Shown piece after piece: positions 60,614-64,000 of a stretch of DNA of 64,000 nt. The notes beneath the pieces are model-generated. The model did not search any database. It saw only the letters and a list, made by a program, of their open reading frames with translations, and had not been told where the DNA came from. This DNA is from Brevibacterium daeguense. GTDB lineage: Bacteria; Actinomycetota; Actinomycetes; Actinomycetales; Brevibacteriaceae. A program made the translations under genes and the position numbers. The stretch spans positions 36,308 to 100,307 of the forward strand of contig NZ_JAJTWW010000010.1 in assembly GCF_021729135.1 (NCBI RefSeq), read 5' to 3'. Numbering within the stretch: position 1 is the first letter of the stretch; every line of letters begins with the position of its first letter.

Positions 60614-62140
60614 ATGAGCTTCTTCATCACCACTGCCATCGCGTACCCCAATGGCACCCCGCACATCGGGCACGCATATGAGTACATCGCCTCCGACGTC
60701 ATCGCGCGCTTCAAGCGCCTGGACGGCCAGGACGTGTTCTTCATGACCGGCACCGATGAGCACGGGCTGAAGATGCAGCAGACGGCCGAGCGCCTCGGCG
60801 TCACCGCCCACCAGCTCGCCGACACCAACTCCGCGAAGTTTCGGGCGCTCGACGACATGCTCGGGATCTCCTACGACCGCTTCATCCGCACCACCGACGA
60901 GGACCACCACCGCTCCTCGCAGGAGCTGTGGCGCCGGATGGAGGCGAGCGGCGACATCTACCTCGACAGCTATACGGGCTGGTACTCGGTGCGCGACGAA
61001 GCGTACTTCACCGAGGACGAGACCGAGCTGGTCGACGGCGTCCGGGTGGCGAAGTCCTCCGGCGCCGAGGTGACCTGGACCGAGGAGGAGTCGTACTTCT
61101 TCCGGCTGTCGAAGTACCAGGACCGGCTGCTCGAGCACTACCGGGAGCACCCGGAGTTCATCGGCCCCGATTCCCGCCGCAACGAGGTCGCCTCCTTCGT
61201 CGCCTCCGGGCTGAAGGACCTGTCGATCTCCCGGACGACCTTCGACTGGGGCATTCCCGTGCCCGGCAACGACAAGCACGTGATGTACGTGTGGGTCGAC
61301 GCCCTGACCAACTACCTGACCGGCGCCGGCTTCCCCGAGGACGACGGGGAGTCGTTCCGCAAGTGGTGGCCGGCCGACGTCCACATCATCGGCAAGGACA
61401 TCGCCCGCTTCCACTGCGTGTACTGGCCGGCCTTCCTCATGAGCGCCGGAATCGAGCTGCCCCGCCGGGTCCACGTCCACGGCTTCCTGTTCAACAAGGG
61501 CGAGAAGATGTCCAAGTCGGTGGGCAACGTCGTCGACCCCTACGACCTCGTCGACGCCTACGGCCTGGACACCGTCCGGTTCTTCCTGCTCCGGGAGATC
61601 TCCTACGGCCAGGACGGCTCCTACTCCCACGACGGCATCATCACCCGCAAGAACACCGACCTCGCCAACGAGTACGGCAACCTCGCCCAGCGCTCGCTGT
61701 CCATGGTCGCCAAGAACTGCGGGGGAGCCGTCCCCGAGCACGGCGAGCTCACGCAGGAGGACGAGGCGCTGCTCGCGCAGGCCCGCGGTGTGCTCGCCCA
61801 GGCGCGATCCCACATCGACACCCAGAGCCTCCACCTCTACCTCGAGGCATGCTGGAAGGTGCTCGCCGCCGCGAACAAGTACTTCAGCGTGCAGGAGCCG
61901 TGGAAGCTCAAGAAGACCGACGAGGCGCGCATGGCCACCGTGCTGTGGGTGACCATCGAGGTGGTGCGGATGATCACGCTGCTCGTGCAGCCGGTGATGC
62001 CCACCTCGACCGGTAAGATCCTCGACCTGCTCGCCGTGCCCGCGGACGCCCGCGACCTCTCCGCGCTGGAGACCTCGCTCGTGCCCGGCACCGAGCTCCC
62101 CGCACCCGTTCCCGTGTTCCCCAAGTACCAGGAGGACTGA
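60614..62140 (+). CDS. metG: Methionyl-tRNA synthetase
   Basis: 508 residues. Class I aminoacyl-tRNA synthetase with the HIGH motif in [20 protein letters not shown] and KMSKS in [15 protein letters not shown]. The zinc-knuckle region and the C-terminal tRNA-binding helices are as in the short actinobacterial form without the C-terminal tRNA-binding OB domain. Translated just upstream of tatD (6 bp gap). Confidence 0.97.
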   Translation: MSFFITTAIAYPNGTPHIGHAYEYIASDVIARFKRLDGQDVFFMTGTDEHGLKMQQTAERLGVTAHQLADTNSAKFRALDDMLGISYDRFIRTTDEDHHRSSQELWRRMEASGDIYLDSYTGWYSVRDEAYFTEDETELVDGVRVAKSSGAEVTWTEEESYFFRLSKYQDRLLEHYREHPEFIGPDSRRNEVASFVASGLKDLSISRTTFDWGIPVPGNDKHVMYVWVDALTNYLTGAGFPEDDGESFRKWWPADVHIIGKDIARFHCVYWPAFLMSAGIELPRRVHVHGFLFNKGEKMSKSVGNVVDPYDLVDAYGLDTVRFFLLREISYGQDGSYSHDGIITRKNTDLANEYGNLAQRSLSMVAKNCGGAVPEHGELTQEDEALLAQARGVLAQARSHIDTQSLHLYLEACWKVLAAANKYFSVQEPWKLKKTDEARMATVLWVTIEVVRMITLLVQPVMPTSTGKILDLLAVPADARDLSALETSLVPGTELPAPVPVFPKYQED

Positions 62141-62145
62141 ACCAC

Positions 62146-63090
62146 ATGGCCTCGCGTGCCGCCGGCACCTATCCCGAGGTGCCCCAGCCGCTGCCCAGCC
62201 CCGGCGTGGACACCCACACCCACCTCGACATCTGCACCGGCGCCCGCGGACCCATCAAGTCCGGTGAACCGGCCCCGGAGGTGGAGCCCGAGGCGGACGA
62301 GGAGTTCCCCGAGCTGTCCTTCTTCCATGACACCGCTCAGCAGGCAGGGGTGACCCGGATCGTGCAGATCGGCTGCGAGATGTCGGCGGCCCGGTGGACC
62401 GCGAAGGTGGTGGCCGAGGAGGCCGCCGCCGGACGCGATTGGATGCTCGGCGGGGTGGCGATCCACCCCAACGAGGCACCTCGGCTGAAGTCGGCCGGGC
62501 TGCTCGAGGAGTCCGTCACGGAGATCGAGCAGCTGACCGCCGGCGACCGGATGCGCGTGGTGGGGGAGACCGGGCTGGACTACTTCCGCACCGAGGGCGA
62601 GGGGATCGCAGCCCAGCAGGAGTCGTTCCGCTGGCACATCGAGATCGCCAAGCGGCGGGGCCTGGCGCTGCAGATCCACGACCGGAACGCCCACGAGGAC
62701 GTGCTGCGGATCCTGCGCGAGGAGGGCGCCCCGGACGTCACTGTGTTCCACTGCTTCTCCGGGGATGTGGCCATGGCCCGGGAGTGCGCCGAGCATGGCT
62801 ACTACATGTCGTTTGCGGGCAACATCACATTCAAGAATGCCGCCGGGCTGCGGCATGCGGCCTCGATCGTGCCGCCGCACCTGCTGCTCAGCGAGACCGA
62901 TGCGCCGTTCCTCACTCCTCACCCGCACCGCGGCAAGCCGGGCGGGCCGTACCTGACCGCGGTGACGCTGCGCAAGCTCGCTGAGATCCGCGGGGAGCCG
63001 CTGGCCGAGCTGTGCAGGCAGATCACCGCGAACGCCGAGCAGGCCTTCGGGTCGTGGGCGCTGGAGCGGTCGGTGACGCCGGCCCGGTGA
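62146..63090 (+). CDS. tatD: TatD-family metal-dependent hydrolase (DNase)
   Basis: 314 residues. Metal ligands: DTHTHLD (HxH), VVGETGLDYFRTEG (Glu), IHDRNAHEDVL (His), FHCFSGDVAMA (His) and LSETDAPFL (Asp). A 40-residue insertion (KSGEPAPEVEPEADEEFPELSF) sits after the first HxH, as in actinobacterial TatD. The last codons run into a 14-bp tandem repeat. ATG 62146, 5 bp after metG, followed by rpfB: the metG-tatD-rpfB order is conserved in actinobacteria. Confidence 0.94.
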   Translation: MASRAAGTYPEVPQPLPSPGVDTHTHLDICTGARGPIKSGEPAPEVEPEADEEFPELSFFHDTAQQAGVTRIVQIGCEMSAARWTAKVVAEEAAAGRDWMLGGVAIHPNEAPRLKSAGLLEESVTEIEQLTAGDRMRVVGETGLDYFRTEGEGIAAQQESFRWHIEIAKRRGLALQIHDRNAHEDVLRILREEGAPDVTVFHCFSGDVAMARECAEHGYYMSFAGNITFKNAAGLRHAASIVPPHLLLSETDAPFLTPHPHRGKPGGPYLTAVTLRKLAEIRGEPLAELCRQITANAEQAFGSWALERSVTPAR

Positions 63091-63128
63091 CGCCGACCCG
63101 GCGACGCCGGTCGGGTGAGGCCGGCTCG
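63073..63128. repeat. Four 14-bp tandem repeats covering the end of tatD
   Basis: Units GTGACGCCGGCCCG, GTGACGCCGACCCG, GCGACGCCGGTCGG and GTGAGGCCGGCTCG start at 63073, 63087, 63101 and 63115. The first two straddle the last codons and TGA stop of tatD. Confidence 0.85.
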
Positions 63129-63207
63129 ATTATTGGGTCGGCCCGGATTCCTGGCCCGCGCCGAATGTAACGGAGAACCACGCGTTCACCAGCGCCTTCA
63201 TCAACGG

Positions 63208-63238
63208 TTCGTTACAAGATTGCGGTCTTGGTAACGAA
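63208..63238. promoter_or_regulatory. Inverted repeat with TTAC/GTAA halves upstream of rpfB
   Basis: TTCGTTACAAGA (63208-63219) faces TCTTGGTAACGAA (63226-63238) with one bulged base. Additional GTAACG and GGTTACG motifs lie around (63168, 63241). The site resembles repeated GTNAC-type boxes bound by regulators such as MtrA, a known controller of rpf genes elsewhere; the link here is inference. It could also form an RNA hairpin. Confidence 0.55.
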
Positions 63239-63315
63239 TCGGTTACGCTGAACCCGTTCTTCTCTTCGCGCTCGGATAGCGCAGTCTCCACACCGACCCG
63301 ATTGGATTCTTTTCC

Positions 63316-64000
63316 ATGAACTCATTCCTGCGGAATCGCAAGGTGCAGATTGCCGGCCAGGCAGTGGTGATCACTGCCCTGGTGGGCGGCACCAGTGCCT
63401 TTGTCGCGATGAATAAGCCGGTGAACATGACCGTCGACGGTCAGGCCGAGCAGGTGCGGACATTCGGCGGCACCGTGGGTGACGTGCTGGAGGCCCAGGG
63501 CCTCGAGATCGACGAGCGCGACCTGGTCCAGCCGGGCGCCGGCGCTCCGATCGAGCGCGATATGAATATCGTGGTCAACACCGCCAAGGACCTCAACCTC
63601 ACCGTGGACGGTGTGGCCCTCGACGAGTGGACGACCGCGAACACCGTGGGTCAGGCGCTGGCGGATCTGGGCATCGAGGCCGAGGGCGCCGAGGTGTCGC
63701 TGCCTCTCGATGAGCCGCTTTCCGAGGACGGCGCCGAGCTCGACGTCGTCACCCCCAAGGGTGTGACCGTGGTGGCCGACGGCAAGAAGCATGTCGTGGA
63801 CTCCGCGACTGCAACGGTGTCGGACGTGCTGGCCGAAGCCGGTGTCGAGGTGGGCGGTGAGGACATCGTGTCGGTGCCCGTCAGCGCCCCCGTGTCCGAC
63901 GGTCAGGTCGTCAACGTGCTGCGCGTGAAGAACGAGACGAAGACGGTCGAGGAGAAGATCGAGAAGAAGGTCACGGTCAAGGAGACCGCTTCGCTCGACC
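63316..64000 (+). CDS. rpfB: RpfB-like resuscitation-promoting factor (3' end outside window)
   Basis: 228 codons visible. N-terminal signal/anchor (NRKVQIAGQAVVITALVGGTSAFVAM) followed by three DUF348 repeats (KPVNMTVDGQAEQVRTFGGTVGDVLEAQG; NLTVDGVALDEWTTANTVGQALADLG; GVTVVADGKKHVVDSATATVSDVLAEAG) and the start of a G5 domain (VKNETKTVEEKIEKKVTVKE). The lytic RPF domain should follow beyond the edge. The protein cleaves peptidoglycan to wake dormant cells. ATG at 63316; no stop codon in the window. Same neighbourhood (metG-tatD-rpfB) as in other actinobacteria. Confidence 0.93.
   Translation, partial: MNSFLRNRKVQIAGQAVVITALVGGTSAFVAMNKPVNMTVDGQAEQVRTFGGTVGDVLEAQGLEIDERDLVQPGAGAPIERDMNIVVNTAKDLNLTVDGVALDEWTTANTVGQALADLGIEAEGAEVSLPLDEPLSEDGAELDVVTPKGVTVVADGKKHVVDSATATVSDVLAEAGVEVGGEDIVSVPVSAPVSDGQVVNVLRVKNETKTVEEKIEKKVTVKETASLD

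Noticed and set aside
63091..63315. c-di-AMP (ydaO-type) riboswitch before rpfB
   Set aside because: Such riboswitches precede some actinobacterial rpf genes, but I could not find the conserved core here; only a hairpin is supported.
1..64000. CRISPR arrays, prophage, insertion sequences, rRNA
   Set aside because: No regularly spaced repeats with unique spacers, no transposase or integrase motifs, and no rRNA signature seen.

Overview
The window is a GC-rich, gene-dense stretch of a Gram-positive actinobacterial chromosome. The evidence is strong GC bias at third codon positions, a DUF4193 protein, an RpfB resuscitation factor next to metG and tatD, a mycobacterial-type protein mannosyltransferase near rsmI, LGFP repeats on a secreted amidase, and teichoic-acid type polymerase genes. 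No mycolic-acid genes are visible. A Micrococcales member (Brevibacterium-like) is my best guess, held loosely. No rRNA, tRNA, CRISPR array, integrase or transposase was recognised.

Layout. 1-4.2 kb: a leftward redox operon of five genes, each overlapping the next by ATGA: an acidic exported protein, ApbE, a ferric-reductase-like membrane protein, a NuoF-like flavoprotein and a ferredoxin. An OmpR-type response regulator follows. 4.3-5.6 kb: a rearrangement scar of GH65 and universal-stress-protein fragments. 5.6-14.8 kb: CorA, a flavodoxin, a DUF4389 protein with a collagen-like tail, two STAS-like paralogues, an HIT-like protein, MgtC, formate-THF ligase, DUF4383, EthD and a FabL-like reductase. 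15.4-18.0 kb: an alkylation-repair operon (ECF sigma, ogt, alkB, tag), followed by protoglobin and thioredoxin. 19.2-21.9 kb: a metNIQ-type ABC transporter whose ATPase gene carries a one-base frameshift.

22.1-45.2 kb is the cell-surface region: a tagD remnant, a TagF-glycosyltransferase fusion, an O-acyltransferase, a GT2/GtrA pair and an LGFP-repeat amidase. It continues into a visibly more AT-rich nonulosonate (sialic acid/KDN-like) glycan segment with a two-domain glycosyltransferase, a decayed GT2, galE, a membrane GT-C-like protein, a polysialyltransferase-family protein and a GT2. The GC-rich neuB, neuA-HAD and pmt genes follow. The genes together suggest a wall glycopolymer carrying nonulosonic acid.

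45.3-64 kb is mostly housekeeping (DUF2254, ferredoxin, cupin, DUF4190, rsmI, poxB, DUF4193, metG, tatD, rpfB). It also holds a BlaI/M56 regulatory module divergent from a DsbA-CcdA-lipoprotein thiol-redox operon, with two dyad operators between them, and two MFS exporters.

The most unusual pattern is recurrent. Just downstream of at least seven genes, the last dozen or so bases of the gene, stop codon included, are repeated as short tandem or near-tandem copies. A second pattern is an 11-bp palindrome (TTGATWATCAA) found only twice, each about 80 bp upstream of a leftward gene (STAS-like protein and protoglobin).
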